The notes: a model not told the origin generated them from the letters alone. DNA of 64,000 nucleotides from Mannheimia haemolytica (GCA_900638155.1 LR134495.1:124001-188000); one strand, 5' to 3'. Positions 38,221 to 49,205 are shown, counted from the stretch's first letter. A program made the numbers and translations.

Positions 38221-38994
38221 ATGTTGAAAAAATTATCAATTGCTGCATTAGCTCTTACCCTTTCTGTTTCTGCATTTGCTAAAGAGAGCCTACTTGAGCG
38301 TATAAACAACAAAGGGGCTATTACTGTGGGTACGGAAGGAACTTATGCCCCTTACACCTATCACGATGCGAGCGGTAAATTAACCGGTTACGATGTAGAA
38401 GTAACCCGTGCAGTGGCTGAAAAATTAGGCGTAAAAGTGGAATTTAAAGAGACACAATGGGACGCTATGTTAGCCGGTTTAAAAGGTGAGCGTTTTGACT
38501 TAGTGGCAAACCAAGTGGCTTTAACCAGCCCGGAACGTCGAGCGACATTTGATAAATCCGAATCTTACAGCTGGGACGGTGCCGCCTTATTAGTGCGTGA
38601 AGATGAAGCAAAAATCAAAACGCCTACCGATATTAAAGGCGTGAAAACTGCCCAAACTCTCAGCTCAAACTATGGTGAGATTGCCCGTGAAAACGGTGCA
38701 GACATCGTGCCGATTGACGGTATGGCTCAAGGCTTACTGTTAATTCAACAAAAACGTGCTGATGCGACCTTTAACAGCCACTTATCGCTATTAGATTACT
38801 TGAAAAAGAACCCGAATTCCGGCTTAAAAATTGTGTGGGAAAAAGAAGAAAAAGTGGGTGCAGGCTTAATTGCGAACAAAGGCAATGATGAAGCATTAGC
38901 CAAAATTAGCAAAGCAATCGTAGAATTACGTGAAGACGGTACGCTAAAAAAATTAGGCGAGCAGTTCTTCGGTAAAGATATTAGTGTACAATAA
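38221..38994 (+). CDS. tcyJ: Cystine/polar amino-acid ABC transporter, periplasmic binding protein
   Basis: This 257-residue family-3 solute-binding protein has a signal peptide ending in LSVSAFAKE. Motifs are LERINNKGAITVGTEGTYAP, YHDASGKLTGYDVEVTRAVA and ERFDLVANQVALTSPERRATF. It is similar to TcyJ (FliY) cystine-binding proteins; glutamine or another polar amino acid is possible. The start at 38221 is used because AAGGA then has proper spacing; an ATG at 38215 sits too close to it. An uptake signal lies upstream. Two hairpins separate it from the permease gene. Confidence 0.88.
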   Translation: MLKKLSIAALALTLSVSAFAKESLLERINNKGAITVGTEGTYAPYTYHDASGKLTGYDVEVTRAVAEKLGVKVEFKETQWDAMLAGLKGERFDLVANQVALTSPERRATFDKSESYSWDGAALLVREDEAKIKTPTDIKGVKTAQTLSSNYGEIARENGADIVPIDGMAQGLLLIQQKRADATFNSHLSLLDYLKKNPNSGLKIVWEKEEKVGAGLIANKGNDEALAKISKAIVELREDGTLKKLGEQFFGKDISVQ

Positions 38995-39014
38995 TCCACA
39001 TTGGATTAGGCTTG

Positions 39015-39040
39015 GGGGCGAATTCGCCCCTTTTATTTTT
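39015..39040 (+). terminator. First hairpin between binding protein and permease
   Basis: GGGGCGAATTCGCCCC is a perfect 16-bp palindrome followed by TTTTATTTTT, a strong intrinsic terminator 20 bp past the tcyJ stop. Confidence 0.85.
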
Positions 39041-39074
39041 AAATCTCCCTCAAAACGGGAGATTTTAGGTTTTT
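39041..39074 (+). terminator. Second hairpin between binding protein and permease
   Basis: AAATCTCCC and GGGAGATTT form a perfect 9-bp stem with a 7-nt loop, then TTAGGTTTTT. The permease ATG is at 39078, directly after it. Confidence 0.75.
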
Positions 39075-39077
39075 CAG

Positions 39078-39794
39078 ATGTTAAACGATCTACTACTCTC
39101 AATCCCCTTTATGACCCAAGCTCGGGTCGATTTAGTGCTAAGCGGTTTTTGGCCGATGGTACAAGCGGCATTTTTAGTCTCTATTCCGCTGGCAATCGCC
39201 TCATTTATTATCGGTATGTTAATTGCCGTTGCGGTTGCATTAGTGCGAATTAGCCCCACAACAGGCATTTTTCATCGCCTGCTACTTTGGCTGGTAAAAG
39301 GTTATATCTCGATTATTCGCGGCACGCCGATGTTGGTTCAGATCTGTATTGTGTTTTATGGTTTGCCTGCAATCGGCATTTTTATCGATCCAATTCCGGC
39401 GGCAATTATCGGGTTTTCACTCAATATCGGGGCTTATGGCTCGGAAACGATCCGAGCTGCGATCTCCTCTGTGCCAAAAGGACAATGGGAAGCCGGTTAT
39501 ACTATCGGTATGACCTATATGCAAACTTTTCGCCGTATCATTGCCCCGCAAGCGTTTCGAGTTGCTGTTCCGCCACTTAGCAACACTTTTATCGGTCTGT
39601 TTAAAGATACCTCTCTTGCCTCCGTTGTTACCGTAACCGAAATGTTCCGAGTTGCTCAACAGGTAGCAAATATGTCTTATGACTTCCTACCTGTTTATAT
39701 TGAAGCCGGTTTGATTTATTGGTGCTTCTGCTGGGTGCTATTTTTAATTCAGGCGAGATTGGAAGTCCGCTTTAACCGATTTGTGGCGAAATAA
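39078..39794 (+). CDS. tcyL: Cystine/polar amino-acid ABC transporter permease
   Basis: This 238-residue integral membrane protein belongs to the HisMQ family. It has KGYISIIRGTPMLVQICIVFYG and the EAA loop GQWEAGYTIGMTYMQTFRRI followed by APQAFRVAVPPLSNTFIGL, where the ATPase docks. Being the only permease gene, it should act as a homodimer. No obvious ribosome site precedes the ATG; the second terminator hairpin ends there. Confidence 0.9.
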   Translation: MLNDLLLSIPFMTQARVDLVLSGFWPMVQAAFLVSIPLAIASFIIGMLIAVAVALVRISPTTGIFHRLLLWLVKGYISIIRGTPMLVQICIVFYGLPAIGIFIDPIPAAIIGFSLNIGAYGSETIRAAISSVPKGQWEAGYTIGMTYMQTFRRIIAPQAFRVAVPPLSNTFIGLFKDTSLASVVTVTEMFRVAQQVANMSYDFLPVYIEAGLIYWCFCWVLFLIQARLEVRFNRFVAK

Positions 39795-39803
39795 GGAGGA
39801 ATT

Positions 39804-40556
39804 GTGCTTAAAATTCGCAATATTCATAAAACCTTTGGCAACAACACCATTTTACGCGGCATTGATTTAGATATTCAAAAAGGGCAAGTGGTGGTAATTT
39901 TAGGCCCTTCCGGTTCAGGCAAAACCACCTTTCTTCGTTGCTTAAATGCACTAGAAATGCCCGAGCAAGGCACATTAGAATTTAGTGGTAATGCTCCGCT
40001 GAAAATTGATTTTGCCGTAAAACAGAGCAAAAAAGAGATTTTAGCGCTACGCCGCAAATCCGGTATGGTGTTCCAAAACTACAACCTTTTTCCGCATAAA
40101 ACCGCATTGGAAAATGTGATGGAAGGGCCGGTATTTGTGCAACAACAAGCGGTCGAAATTGCACAAAAAAATGCAAAAGCGTTGTTAGAAAAGGTCGGAC
40201 TGGCAGATAAAGCAGAACTCTACCCGTTTCAGCTGTCAGGCGGGCAACAACAACGAGTAGGTATTGCACGAGCATTAGCAATTCAGCCGGAGCTGATGCT
40301 ATTTGATGAACCGACTTCGGCACTTGATCCTGAGTTAGTGCAAGACGTGCTAAATACGATGAAAGAACTGGCAAATGAAGGATGGACAATGGTCGTGGTT
40401 ACTCACGAAATCAAATTTGCCCTTGATGTTGCCGATGTAGTCGTGGTAATGGACGGCGGTGAAATCGTTGAACAAGGCTCGCCACAGCAACTGTTTAACC
40501 ACCCACAACACGAACGAACCAAACGCTTTTTAAATCAAATCAGAGCGGATAAATAA
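39804..40556 (+). CDS. tcyN: Cystine/polar amino-acid ABC transporter ATP-binding protein
   Basis: This 250-residue ATPase has Walker A GPSGSGKTTFLRCLN, the Q-loop MVFQNYNLFPHKTALENV, signature LSGGQQQRVGIARALA, Walker B MLFDEPTSALDPE and H-loop VVTHE. It starts with GTG at 39804, behind a very strong AAGGAGGA site. It lies 9 bp after the permease. An uptake signal (ACAAGCGGTC, near 40143) is inside the coding sequence. Confidence 0.93.
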   Translation: MLKIRNIHKTFGNNTILRGIDLDIQKGQVVVILGPSGSGKTTFLRCLNALEMPEQGTLEFSGNAPLKIDFAVKQSKKEILALRRKSGMVFQNYNLFPHKTALENVMEGPVFVQQQAVEIAQKNAKALLEKVGLADKAELYPFQLSGGQQQRVGIARALAIQPELMLFDEPTSALDPELVQDVLNTMKELANEGWTMVVVTHEIKFALDVADVVVVMDGGEIVEQGSPQQLFNHPQHERTKRFLNQIRADK

Positions 40557-40561
40557 GAAAC

Positions 40562-40591
40562 GATAGCGCTAGCGTCCACGCTAGTGCTATC
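40562..40591. repeat. Palindromic repeat with core AGCGTCCA, element 1
   Basis: GATAGCGCTAGCGT-CC-ACGCTAGTGCTATC is an almost perfect inverted repeat of 30 bp (one G-T pair in RNA) just past the tcyN stop codon. It shares AGCGTCCA with the element at 40641-40666. Confidence 0.8.
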
Positions 40592-40640
40592 TAATAAATG
40601 GTACAAGCGGTTAATTATGTGTAAATTGTTATAACTGTTT

Positions 40641-40666
40641 TGGCACGAGCCTGGACGCTCGCGCCA
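40641..40666. repeat. Palindromic repeat with core AGCGTCCA, element 2 (inverted)
   Basis: Read on the minus strand, TGGCGCGAGCGTCCAGGCTC then GTGCCA is a 26-bp inverted repeat carrying the same AGCGTCCA core as element 1, in opposite orientation. An uptake signal lies between the two. Confidence 0.75.
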
Positions 40667-40716
40667 TCGTACAGTAAAATCAGCTGACAAGGTTTCCCCA
40701 TAAAGGATAACAAGAC

Positions 40717-40756
40717 AAGGCTCCTTAATCTTTTAGATTAAGGAGCCTCATTTTTA
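40717..40756. terminator. Shared terminator of the ABC operon and yggT
   Basis: AAGGCTCCTTAATC and GATTAAGGAGCCT form a 13-bp stem with a 5-nt loop; TCATTTTT follows on the plus strand. It lies between two convergent genes. Together with the palindromes above it accounts for the 217-bp gap. Confidence 0.85.
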
Positions 40757-40773
40757 GATTTTAGAAATCCGAT

Positions 40774-41307
40774 TTAAGCAGCCGCCCATAGTCCACCGAA
40801 AATTTGGTAGAACAAGCTGTTTAACAGCAATAAGCCGAAACCTAGCACCATTACCGAGAAATCTAACATTCCCGTTCTTGGCAGGAGTTTGCGGATAAAG
40901 CCTAACACCGGTTCGGTAATTTGTGCTACCGTGTAGTCTAACGGGTGGTTGCCTTGTGTGACCCAGCTCATTAATGCACGAATCAAGGTGGTGAAAAATA
41001 GAATTTGCCCGAAAGTTTTGACCACACTTAATAAGCCGATTAATACTGCTCTGGGTAAATCTACACCAAACAGAATAAACTGCAAGGTTACTAAAGCGGC
41101 GGCAATTAGCAGTGCCGGAAAGCAAATATTTTTAACGGTCGGAATCAGTTTCCCAACCGGTGAAACCATCGGCTCGGTAATTTTAAGTAAGGTTTGTGAA
41201 ATCGGTAAGCGAGGATCAACCCGACAAAATTGCAGCCAAGTTCTTAATACCAGCACAAAACTTAAAAAGCCAACAATGAGCGAAATAACAGGAGCTAAAA
41301 ATTCCAT
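40774..41307 (-). CDS. yggT: YggT family membrane protein
   Basis: This 177-residue inner-membrane protein carries two copies of the YggT domain, each with a hydrophobic pair and a conserved arginine segment (LRTWLQFCRVDPRLPISQTL and LIRALMSWVTQGNHPLDYTV). Family members are linked to osmotic shock tolerance and membrane assembly; biochemistry is unknown. The start at 41307 (MEFLAPVIS) was preferred to 41334, since the extra nine residues are charged and an AAAGAG site precedes 41307. Confidence 0.9.
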   Translation of the reverse strand: MEFLAPVISLIVGFLSFVLVLRTWLQFCRVDPRLPISQTLLKITEPMVSPVGKLIPTVKNICFPALLIAAALVTLQFILFGVDLPRAVLIGLLSVVKTFGQILFFTTLIRALMSWVTQGNHPLDYTVAQITEPVLGFIRKLLPRTGMLDFSVMVLGFGLLLLNSLFYQIFGGLWAAA

Positions 41308-41330
41308 CTCTTTTTCTCTTTCTATACAAA

Positions 41331-41388
41331 ACAAGCGGTCGTTTTTAAGAAAAAATTTGCAAATTTTCAGTAAAATCTAACCGCTTGT
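41331..41388. repeat. Inverted pair of uptake signals between yggL and yggT
   Basis: ACAAGCGGTC at 41331 faces ACCGCTTGT at 41380, with AAATTTGCAAATTT tails between; a 9-bp stem is possible. Confidence 0.65.
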
Positions 41389-41413
41389 ATTGAGTCAAAT
41401 TAGTCTAGGTAAA

Positions 41414-41755
41414 TTAAGCTTGTGCCGGGTAATCCCACCAGATATCAAATAATTCGCTGACTTGAACCTCTTTTAAGCCGTTAGTTTCTAACCAAGTTTT
41501 CACTAATTGGCGGTGAGATTCGTCACATTTGCCTAATTTTTCTAAGCAAACTAAACCTTCCCAGTTTAGGTAGCCGTTCGCTTCAAGGGCTAAACCGTTT
41601 GGTCGAATCACTTCATCGATAAAACGATCTACGGTTTCATCAATTTGGTCAATGCCTGTGCCTTCAGCAAAGGTAAATTTAATTAAGAAACCTAATTCTT
41701 GGTATTCGCCTAAGTGCATTTTTTTACGTTGGCGTGCGTTACGTTGAATAGCCAT
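41414..41755 (-). CDS. yggL: YggL family protein (DUF469)
   Basis: This 113-residue protein begins MAIQRNARQRKKMHLGEYQE and contains LGFLIKFTFAEGTGIDQIDE, as in E. coli YggL. YggL has been reported to associate with the 50S ribosome. It lies 23 bp after trmB in the order fabH-trmB-yggL; trmB-yggL linkage is conserved in E. coli. Confidence 0.93.
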   Translation of the reverse strand: MAIQRNARQRKKMHLGEYQELGFLIKFTFAEGTGIDQIDETVDRFIDEVIRPNGLALEANGYLNWEGLVCLEKLGKCDESHRQLVKTWLETNGLKEVQVSELFDIWWDYPAQA

Positions 41756-41778
41756 TTTTTCTCTCCTCTATGAATAAA

Positions 41779-42528
41779 TCATTTCTTTGTAAAATATAAA
41801 TCCCACACTCCGTGTCCTAAACGATGCCCTCGCTCTTCAAATTTGGTTAGCGGGCGGAAATCCGGACGTGGAATAAAATCATTGGTTGCTGACGTATTTT
41901 GCAACTCGCTTTCAAATTGGCGTAATACTTCAAGCATATGTTCTGCGTAATTTTCCCAGTCGGTAGCAAAATGAATAAAGCCATTAGGGCTTAATTTGCT
42001 GATCACACGGCTGATAAATTCAGGCTGCACAATACGGCGTTTATGGTGTTTTGCTTTTTGCCAAGGGTCTGGGAAGTAGAGCTGTAAGCCACCTAATGTA
42101 CCATCAGCAATGCTGTCTCGCAAAATTTCAGTGGCATCGTGGCAAATCACTCTTAAATTCTTCACGCCTTTTTCTAACGCATAAGCGATACAAGCTCCCA
42201 CCCCCGGTGTGTGCACCTCAATGCCGATATAGTTGCGATTCGGGTTTTGTTCCGCCATTTCCACCAGCGATTTTCCCATTCCGAAGCCGATTTCTAATAC
42301 CACAGGGTTGTTGTTGCCGAAAATCTGCTCAAAATTAAACGGGGTTGGCTGGTAGTCTAAGCCTAAATTTGCCCAGTTGTTATTCATCATATCACGTTGA
42401 TAATCGCTCAAACGACCGGTACGTAATACAAAACTCCGCACTTTTCGTAAATAACGTCCATCTTCGGTAAATTCGGCTTGCTCAACGGTTTTACGTTTTT
42501 TATCTGCAAAAGTCTGTTTTTCTGACAT
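41779..42528 (-). CDS. trmB: tRNA (guanine-N7-)-methyltransferase TrmB
   Basis: This 249-residue SAM-dependent enzyme makes m7G46 in tRNA. Motifs are [16 protein letters not shown] (SAM site), [36 protein letters not shown] (catalytic Asp region) and [13 protein letters not shown]. The N-terminus contains [14 protein letters not shown]. It lies 9 bp after fabH, so the two are very probably co-transcribed. Confidence 0.97.
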   Translation of the reverse strand: MSEKQTFADKKRKTVEQAEFTEDGRYLRKVRSFVLRTGRLSDYQRDMMNNNWANLGLDYQPTPFNFEQIFGNNNPVVLEIGFGMGKSLVEMAEQNPNRNYIGIEVHTPGVGACIAYALEKGVKNLRVICHDATEILRDSIADGTLGGLQLYFPDPWQKAKHHKRRIVQPEFISRVISKLSPNGFIHFATDWENYAEHMLEVLRQFESELQNTSATNDFIPRPDFRPLTKFEERGHRLGHGVWDLYFTKK

Positions 42529-42537
42529 TTTCTTGCC

Positions 42538-43488
42538 TTAAAACTTCACTAATACCGAACCCCAAGTCCAGCCACCGCCAAATGCCTCAAGGAGCAATAA
42601 TTGACCACGTTGAATACGCCCGTCACGCACGGCTTCATCAAGTGCCACCGGCACTGTTGCCGCACTGGTATTGGCATATTTATCAAGCGTAACCACCACT
42701 TGATCCATTTCCATCTCTAATTTTTTTGCCGTTGCGGTAATAATGCGTAAATTCGCTTGGTGCGGAATCAGCCAATCTAAATCGGATTTTTGTAGATTAT
42801 TCGCTTCTAAAGTTTCTTCTACCACGCTTGAAAGCTGGTTGACCGCAATTTTGAAGGTCGCATTGCCTTGCATTTCAATAAAGCCGGAACGCTCTTCGCC
42901 ACGCTTTTGGCTTCTTAAGGTTAAGTTATTTTCTAAATCCGGCGAAGCGTGTAAATGGGTCGAAATAATCCCCGGCTCTTCACTCGCCTCTAAAATCACA
43001 GCCCCCGCACCGTCACCAAATAACACGACTGTGCTGCGGTCGGTTTCGTCTAACATTCTGGAATTGATGTCTGAACCAATAACCAATGCCTTTTTCACTT
43101 GCCCGTTACGCACGAATTGATCGGCGACAGTTAAGGCATACACAAAGCCGGTGCAAGCCGCTGCCACGTCAAAAGCAATCGCATCTTCAATCTGAAGTAA
43201 GCCCTGAATTTGGCAAGCTGCACTTGGGTAAGCATGGGAATTGGTGGTTGTTCCTACCACAATTAAATCAATGTCATTTGCTGCAATCCCTGCCATTTCC
43301 AGTGCTTTTTGAGCGGCTTTTGCCCCCATAGTTGCCACTGTTTCATCAGCCTCGGCAATACGGCGTTCACGAATGCCGGAACGGGTTACGATCCATTCAT
43401 CAGAGGTATCGACCATTTTTTCTAAATCAGCATTGGTACGCACCTTTGTTGGCAAATAGCTTCCCGTTGCTAAAATTCTACTGTTCAT
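42538..43488 (-). CDS. fabH: 3-oxoacyl-ACP synthase III (FabH)
   Basis: This 316-residue enzyme condenses acetyl-CoA with malonyl-ACP to start fatty-acid synthesis. Catalytic Cys112 lies in [11 protein letters not shown], His in IPHQANLRI and Asn in [14 protein letters not shown]. The start at 43488 ([13 protein letters not shown]) is the family start; seven extra upstream codons are unlikely. It is separated from other fab genes and leads the fabH-trmB-yggL group. Confidence 0.97.
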   Translation of the reverse strand: MNSRILATGSYLPTKVRTNADLEKMVDTSDEWIVTRSGIRERRIAEADETVATMGAKAAQKALEMAGIAANDIDLIVVGTTTNSHAYPSAACQIQGLLQIEDAIAFDVAAACTGFVYALTVADQFVRNGQVKKALVIGSDINSRMLDETDRSTVVLFGDGAGAVILEASEEPGIISTHLHASPDLENNLTLRSQKRGEERSGFIEMQGNATFKIAVNQLSSVVEETLEANNLQKSDLDWLIPHQANLRIITATAKKLEMEMDQVVVTLDKYANTSAATVPVALDEAVRDGRIQRGQLLLLEAFGGGWTWGSVLVKF

Positions 43489-43560
43489 ATTTTTATTTTT
43501 CTCAATCAATTAAATGATAATCCGTTATTATAGCTTGAAAACCAACAAATATATAGGCTT

Positions 43561-43630
43561 TACAAGCGGTCATTTTTAGCAAAAAAGTTGCATTCACGAA
43601 CGATTTTGCACTAGAACCACCGCTTGCTAG
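43561..43630. repeat. Inverted pair of uptake signals between hemB and fabH
   Basis: TACAAGCGGTC at 43561 faces CACCGCTTGCTA near 43619, directly past the hemB stop; an 8- to 10-bp stem is possible. Confidence 0.6.
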
Positions 43631-43633
43631 TAT

Positions 43634-44725
<1,092 letters not shown>

Positions 44726-44733
44726 TCAAAATA

Positions 44734-45489
44734 TTACTGTGCAACCTGCTCTGATGGCTCATCATCATCTTTGGGGCGATAAAACCGAGCAAATAGCACA
44801 CCAACTTCAAACAATAAACACATTGGAATTGCCAATAATGTTTGCGAGAAAATATCTGGTGGAGTGAGCAACATACCAATTACAAATGCTGCCACAATAA
44901 TATAAGGGCGTTTTGCCTTTAAATCTTCAGGTGTGGTTACGCCTGCCCAACATAACAAGATAATCGCAACCGGCACTTCAAAGCAGATCCCAAATGCCAT
45001 AAAAATGGTTAAGACGAAATCAAGGTAACTGCTAATATCCGTTGCCATTGTAACGCCTTCCGGTGCGGTTGAAGTTAAAAAGCCAAATACCAAGGGGAAC
45101 ACAACGTAATAGGCAAACGCCACGCCACAATAAAACAGCAATGTGCTAGACACCAGTAACGGATAAACTAAGCGTTTTTCCTGTTTATATAACGCAGGAG
45201 CTACAAACGCCCAGATTTGGTACAAAATAAAGGGAACCGATAAAAATACCGACACCACAATAGTTAATTTAATTGGCGTAAAAAACGGAGTGGCTACATT
45301 GGTTGCAATCATTGTTGCACCGTCTGGTAAATTGTCCGTTAAAGGTGTTGCCAATAAGGTGTAAATATCATTGGCCCAGTAAACCAATCCGCAAAACACC
45401 AAGAGCACACAGATAAAACTACGCAGTAATCGGTTTCTCAGCTCAATTAAATGTGTAATCAGAGGTTGAGACTCATCAACTTGCGACAT
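44734..45489 (-). CDS. tatC: Sec-independent protein translocase TatC
   Basis: This 251-residue protein has six membrane helices and is the receptor of the twin-arginine pathway. Motifs are [38 protein letters not shown] (with the conserved Glu-Lys-Arg), and the Tyr-Val-Val-Phe-Pro segment [11 protein letters not shown]. The conserved loop [11 protein letters not shown] is present. Its start overlaps the end of tatB by 14 bp, so the two are translationally coupled. Confidence 0.97.
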   Translation of the reverse strand: MSQVDESQPLITHLIELRNRLLRSFICVLLVFCGLVYWANDIYTLLATPLTDNLPDGATMIATNVATPFFTPIKLTIVVSVFLSVPFILYQIWAFVAPALYKQEKRLVYPLLVSSTLLFYCGVAFAYYVVFPLVFGFLTSTAPEGVTMATDISSYLDFVLTIFMAFGICFEVPVAIILLCWAGVTTPEDLKAKRPYIIVAAFVIGMLLTPPDIFSQTLLAIPMCLLFEVGVLFARFYRPKDDDEPSEQVAQ

Positions 45490-46120
45490 TATTTGCCTCC
45501 GATTTCTGCGCTGATTCTGATGATTGAGGCGTAGCTAAATCATCATCTGGCGGATAGTAAGATTCCAACGTTAAAAGCGATTCGTCCATTTCTGCTTGTT
45601 CAGCCAGCTCATCAGCCGAAAGTGGCTTTTCTGTCCGCGTAACATTAAGTTGCTCAGATAAACTATCCACTTCAAGCGGTTTATTTTGCGCATTTTTTTG
45701 CAATTCTTGCGCCTCTAGCACCTGGCTTTCTTGCTCGATTTTTTGCTGAATTTCTGCGACTTGCTCATCGGTTAATTTAGGAATTGTGCTACTTTCCGCA
45801 GCCGTTTTTTCCAACTCATTTTTTGCAGAATTAAGCGAATCTTGCAACTGGGTGGCTGACATTTTCAGATCTTCCACCGTTTTATTTAATTCTGGCGAAA
45901 GGGAGCTTAAATTTAGCTCTTCCGCCTTTTTAATGCTCTCTTTTAACTCTTGCAGTTTCAGCTCTTGAGCCAGTTCATTTTGTACGTTTGCGGCTAAACC
46001 TCGAATAGTACTGACCCAGCCCATTACGGTACGAATCGCAATCGGCATACGTTTAGGGCCTAGCACTACCAAGCCCACAATCATAATCAGTACTAATTCA
46101 GAAAAACCTATATCAAACAC
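45476..46120 (-). CDS. tatB: Sec-independent protein translocase TatB
   Basis: This 214-residue protein begins [20 protein letters not shown] with GPKRMP after the single membrane helix. It is followed by an amphipathic helix and a long acidic, low-complexity cytoplasmic tail ([20 protein letters not shown] and on). The tail is longer than in E. coli TatB (171). It binds signal peptides with TatC. It lies 3 bp after tatA; an uptake-signal core is inside the coding sequence near 45674. Confidence 0.95.
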   Translation of the reverse strand: MFDIGFSELVLIMIVGLVVLGPKRMPIAIRTVMGWVSTIRGLAANVQNELAQELKLQELKESIKKAEELNLSSLSPELNKTVEDLKMSATQLQDSLNSAKNELEKTAAESSTIPKLTDEQVAEIQQKIEQESQVLEAQELQKNAQNKPLEVDSLSEQLNVTRTEKPLSADELAEQAEMDESLLTLESYYPPDDDLATPQSSESAQKSEANNVAS

Positions 46121-46123
46121 GGG

Positions 46124-46372
46124 TTAAACCTGCTCTTTATCTTTTACTACTGTGGTTTGTTGCTCGGTTGTAACACGCTCTTTTACTTCAACCACGTCCA
46201 CTTTTTCTGCATTGGCAAATCCAGCGTCTTTTTTCTCATCTGCCATTGCTTTTTTGAAGCCTTTTACCGACTCACCTAAATCTGAGCCTAAAGTGCGTAA
46301 TTTTTTCGTGCCGAAAAGTAATACAATAATTGCAACCACAATCAGAAGTTGCCAGATACTAATACCACCCAT
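46124..46372 (-). CDS. tatA: Sec-independent protein translocase TatA
   Basis: This 82-residue pore-forming subunit begins [20 protein letters not shown] with the FGTKKLR motif at the end of the membrane helix, followed by an amphipathic helix ([16 protein letters not shown]) and an acidic/basic tail. The start at 46372 was chosen because AAAGGAG lies just upstream; the longer frame (46387) would add a non-family stretch. It is the first gene of tatABC. Confidence 0.96.
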   Translation of the reverse strand: MGGISIWQLLIVVAIIVLLFGTKKLRTLGSDLGESVKGFKKAMADEKKDAGFANAEKVDVVEVKERVTTEQQTTVVKDKEQV

Positions 46373-46482
46373 AAAAACTCCTTTCATTTAATAGGGAATA
46401 GATAACGTAAAACGTTGGTTATTATATGTTACTTTGACATATAAAAAAGCGATTTTGCAAAAAATTTATTAAAAACGACCGC

Positions 46483-48120
46483 TTATTTGCGTTGGCTCAA
46501 AATCAAAATGAGCGGAAACACGGTTAATAATGGCACACTTAGCCATATCGGCAAAGATTCAAATTTCCAAAATGTGCCACAGATCACAACCGCCGAAATT
46601 GACAGCATAAGAAAACGGCTATTTGCGTTTGAATTCTGTGCTTTTAAACTTTCGTTAATTTCCGCTAAACGGAAATTAATTTGCTTTTGCTCTTGTAAGG
46701 CTTTAAACAATGCCTCCGGAAACTCCGCAAAATGCTCCCGATATTGCGGTAAACGTTGCTTAATGTCTCGAACCATCGCTTTCACACCTACCTGCTCATT
46801 CAGCCAGTTTTGTAAAAACGGTTTTGCGGTTTGCCATAAATCCAACTGTGGATAAACCTGCCTGCCCAAACCTTCAATATAAAGAAGTGTTTTTTGCAAC
46901 AACACCAACTGCGGCTGCACTTCCATATTAAATTCTCTTGCCACATTAAACAGGTTGAGCAAAACGTGTCCGAATGAAATTTCCGATAACGGCTTAGCAA
47001 AAATCGGCTCACATACCTCACGAAAGGCTTGCTCAAATTTATCAATATCGGTATCCGGCGGCGTCCAGCCCGATTCCACGTGCATTAAGGCAACACGGCG
47101 GTAATCTCGGTTGAAAAATGCGACAAAACTTTCGGCTAAATAGCGTTTATCATTGTGGTTCAGTGTGCCGACAATCCCGCAATCAATGCCGATATATTGC
47201 GGATTTTCCGGGTGTTCTCTGTTTACAAAAATATTACCGGCGTGCATATCGGCGTGGAAAAAGCTGTCACGGAATACTTGGGTAAAAAACACCTGCACAC
47301 CTCGCTCTGCCAGCAATTTCATATCAGTACCGTTCGCTTCCAACTCTGCAATGTTAGACACCGGAATGCCGTAAATCCGCTCCATCACAATCAAATTTTT
47401 ATGGCAAAAATCTTGATACATTTCAGGCACATACAGCATTTCACTGTTTTCAAAATTCGCCCGAAGCCGAATGGCATTGTGCATTTCTTTGCGTAAATCC
47501 AGCTCATCTAAAATGGTTTTTTCATACTCTCGCACCACTTCAACCGCCCGTAGCCGTTTGCCGTCATTCGATAATTTAGGGATAAAGTGAGCAATTTCAT
47601 ACATCAATTCTAAATCCGCCTTAATCACCGACTCAATGCCCGGGCGAATCACTTTTAAAACCACATCTTTGCCTGCAAGCGGTTGATTTTGGTTAAATTT
47701 TGCCGTGTGAACCTGAGCAATCGAGGCAGAAGCTAGAGCCGTTTCATCAAAGTTTTCAAACCAAGTTTCAAGCTTGCCGCCCAAAGCCTGCTCGATAATT
47801 TGACGAGCAATTTTGCCGTCAAACGGTTCAACATTATCTTGTAATAATGCTAGTTGGTCGGCAAGCTCGGGGGCAAACAGATCGCGTCTGGTGGCTAACA
47901 TTTGCCCGAGCTTGATCCAAACCGGCCCTAACTCTTGCAACGCCAAACGCAAACGCACGCCATAGGGTTTATCTGAATGTTGATTCTTCACCCAAAACAG
48001 AGCCTTACGCCCTAATTTTATTTTGCGGGTAATCGGCAGATTCGGAACGGCTTCATCAATGCCATAGCGAAGAAAAGTGCGGATAATATGGTAAAAGCGG
48101 TTAAGATTTTTGATGTTCAT
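46483..48120 (-). CDS. ubiB: UbiB, protein-kinase-like ubiquinone biosynthesis regulator
   Basis: This 545-residue ABC1/ADCK atypical kinase has the KxGQ motif in [20 protein letters not shown], the [16 protein letters not shown]-rich loop, [11 protein letters not shown] with the ATP-binding Lys, [11 protein letters not shown] and [10 protein letters not shown] with the metal Asp. Two hydrophobic C-terminal segments anchor it in the inner membrane. It is needed for ubiquinone synthesis, probably through ATPase activity. In E. coli the order is ubiE-ubiJ-ubiB-tatA; here a nuclease gene splits ubiJ and ubiB. Confidence 0.96.
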   Translation of the reverse strand: MNIKNLNRFYHIIRTFLRYGIDEAVPNLPITRKIKLGRKALFWVKNQHSDKPYGVRLRLALQELGPVWIKLGQMLATRRDLFAPELADQLALLQDNVEPFDGKIARQIIEQALGGKLETWFENFDETALASASIAQVHTAKFNQNQPLAGKDVVLKVIRPGIESVIKADLELMYEIAHFIPKLSNDGKRLRAVEVVREYEKTILDELDLRKEMHNAIRLRANFENSEMLYVPEMYQDFCHKNLIVMERIYGIPVSNIAELEANGTDMKLLAERGVQVFFTQVFRDSFFHADMHAGNIFVNREHPENPQYIGIDCGIVGTLNHNDKRYLAESFVAFFNRDYRRVALMHVESGWTPPDTDIDKFEQAFREVCEPIFAKPLSEISFGHVLLNLFNVAREFNMEVQPQLVLLQKTLLYIEGLGRQVYPQLDLWQTAKPFLQNWLNEQVGVKAMVRDIKQRLPQYREHFAEFPEALFKALQEQKQINFRLAEINESLKAQNSNANSRFLMLSISAVVICGTFWKFESLPIWLSVPLLTVFPLILILSQRK

Positions 48121-48190
48121 TGAAATATAGATTTAAGAGTAATTAGGAGGATTTTAGCAAAATTCTGTAAAAATTTAACCGCTTGTTAGG

Positions 48191-49201
48191 CTACTGTGGG
48201 TATTTCTGCTCAAAATTCTCAATTTCTTTCTGCACTTCCGCAATCAGCGTTTGTTCAGAGGGGAGGTAAAGTTGGTATTGGCTGGCAAAAATTTTATTCT
48301 GATTTTCAGGTAGCGAAAATTTTACCACCGCATCATTTTTATCGGCACAAAGCAAAACACCAATAGTGGCATTTTCGTGCCGCAGTTTTTCAACTCGGTC
48401 AAAATAATTGACGTACATTTGTAGTTGCCCCAAATCTTGATGGGTGAGCTTGTGAGTTTTGATTTCAAAAATCACAAAACATTGAAGTAAACGGTTGTAA
48501 CAAATCAAATCGACAAAAAAATCATCACCGTCCAGGTGCAAACGCTTTTGGCGTGCAACAAACGAGAAACCGTTACCCAGCTCTAATAAAAAGTCTTGCA
48601 AATGGGTAATAATGGCTTGCTCTAAATCCTTTTCGTAATAGGCACTTTCCCGTTTTAGTCCGAGAAATTCCAACACCATCGGGTCTTTAATGATCTGTTT
48701 CGGATCAATCGGCTGCAGCTCATTTCTGGCAACAGCAAGCACACTTTCCTTATCATTACTGAGCAATAATCGCTCGTATAGACTGCTATTAATTTGCCGT
48801 TCCAGCTGGCGTGAACTCCAATTATTCTTACAACTTTCAGCCAAATAAAATTCCCGTTTGTCAGAATCGGAGATTTGAATAAGCTGACGATATTGTGTCC
48901 AATTTAATTGCGATCGCAGTGCGTTCGCAATTGGAAATGCACGATAAAATTGGCGAAATAGCTCTAATTGCCGCCTTCCAAACCCACTTCCAAATTCAGG
49001 TTCTAACTCTTTGGCAAGGGTTTTAATCAGATACGCACCATAATCAGCACGCTCTTGCCCTTGTTGCTCCTGCTCAAAAATCCGTTTTCCGATGTGCCAA
49101 TACATCAGCACACGTTGGAAATCTACTGCCCGAACAGCGTTTTCACGGGCTTGAGCAATAATTTGCTTAATATCTTGGATCATTGTTGTTTCTATTAACA
49201 T
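48191..49201 (-). CDS. yhcG: DUF1016 / YhcG-type PDDEXK nuclease
   Basis: This 336-residue protein has an N-terminal DUF1016 helical domain (VLMYWHIGKRIFEQEQQG, then YLIKTLAKELEPEFGSGFGR and LELFRQFY) that probably binds DNA. From about residue 190 a PDDEXK nuclease domain follows, with catalytic-type residues in DDFFVDLICYNR and CFVIFEIKTHK. Such proteins occur in accessory contexts and have been linked to nuclease and anti-phage functions; the activity here is unproven. The start at 49201 has GGAGG five bases upstream, and that site is buried in a hairpin. It lies between ubiJ and ubiB, an unusual place. Confidence 0.92.
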   Translation of the reverse strand: MLIETTMIQDIKQIIAQARENAVRAVDFQRVLMYWHIGKRIFEQEQQGQERADYGAYLIKTLAKELEPEFGSGFGRRQLELFRQFYRAFPIANALRSQLNWTQYRQLIQISDSDKREFYLAESCKNNWSSRQLERQINSSLYERLLLSNDKESVLAVARNELQPIDPKQIIKDPMVLEFLGLKRESAYYEKDLEQAIITHLQDFLLELGNGFSFVARQKRLHLDGDDFFVDLICYNRLLQCFVIFEIKTHKLTHQDLGQLQMYVNYFDRVEKLRHENATIGVLLCADKNDAVVKFSLPENQNKIFASQYQLYLPSEQTLIAEVQKEIENFEQKYPQ

Positions 49202-49205
49202 AAAA

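Noticed and set aside
40557..40773. tRNA or small RNA between the ABC operon and yggT
   Set aside because: The structure is explained by two palindromic repeats and a bidirectional terminator; no tRNA arms or CCA end are present.
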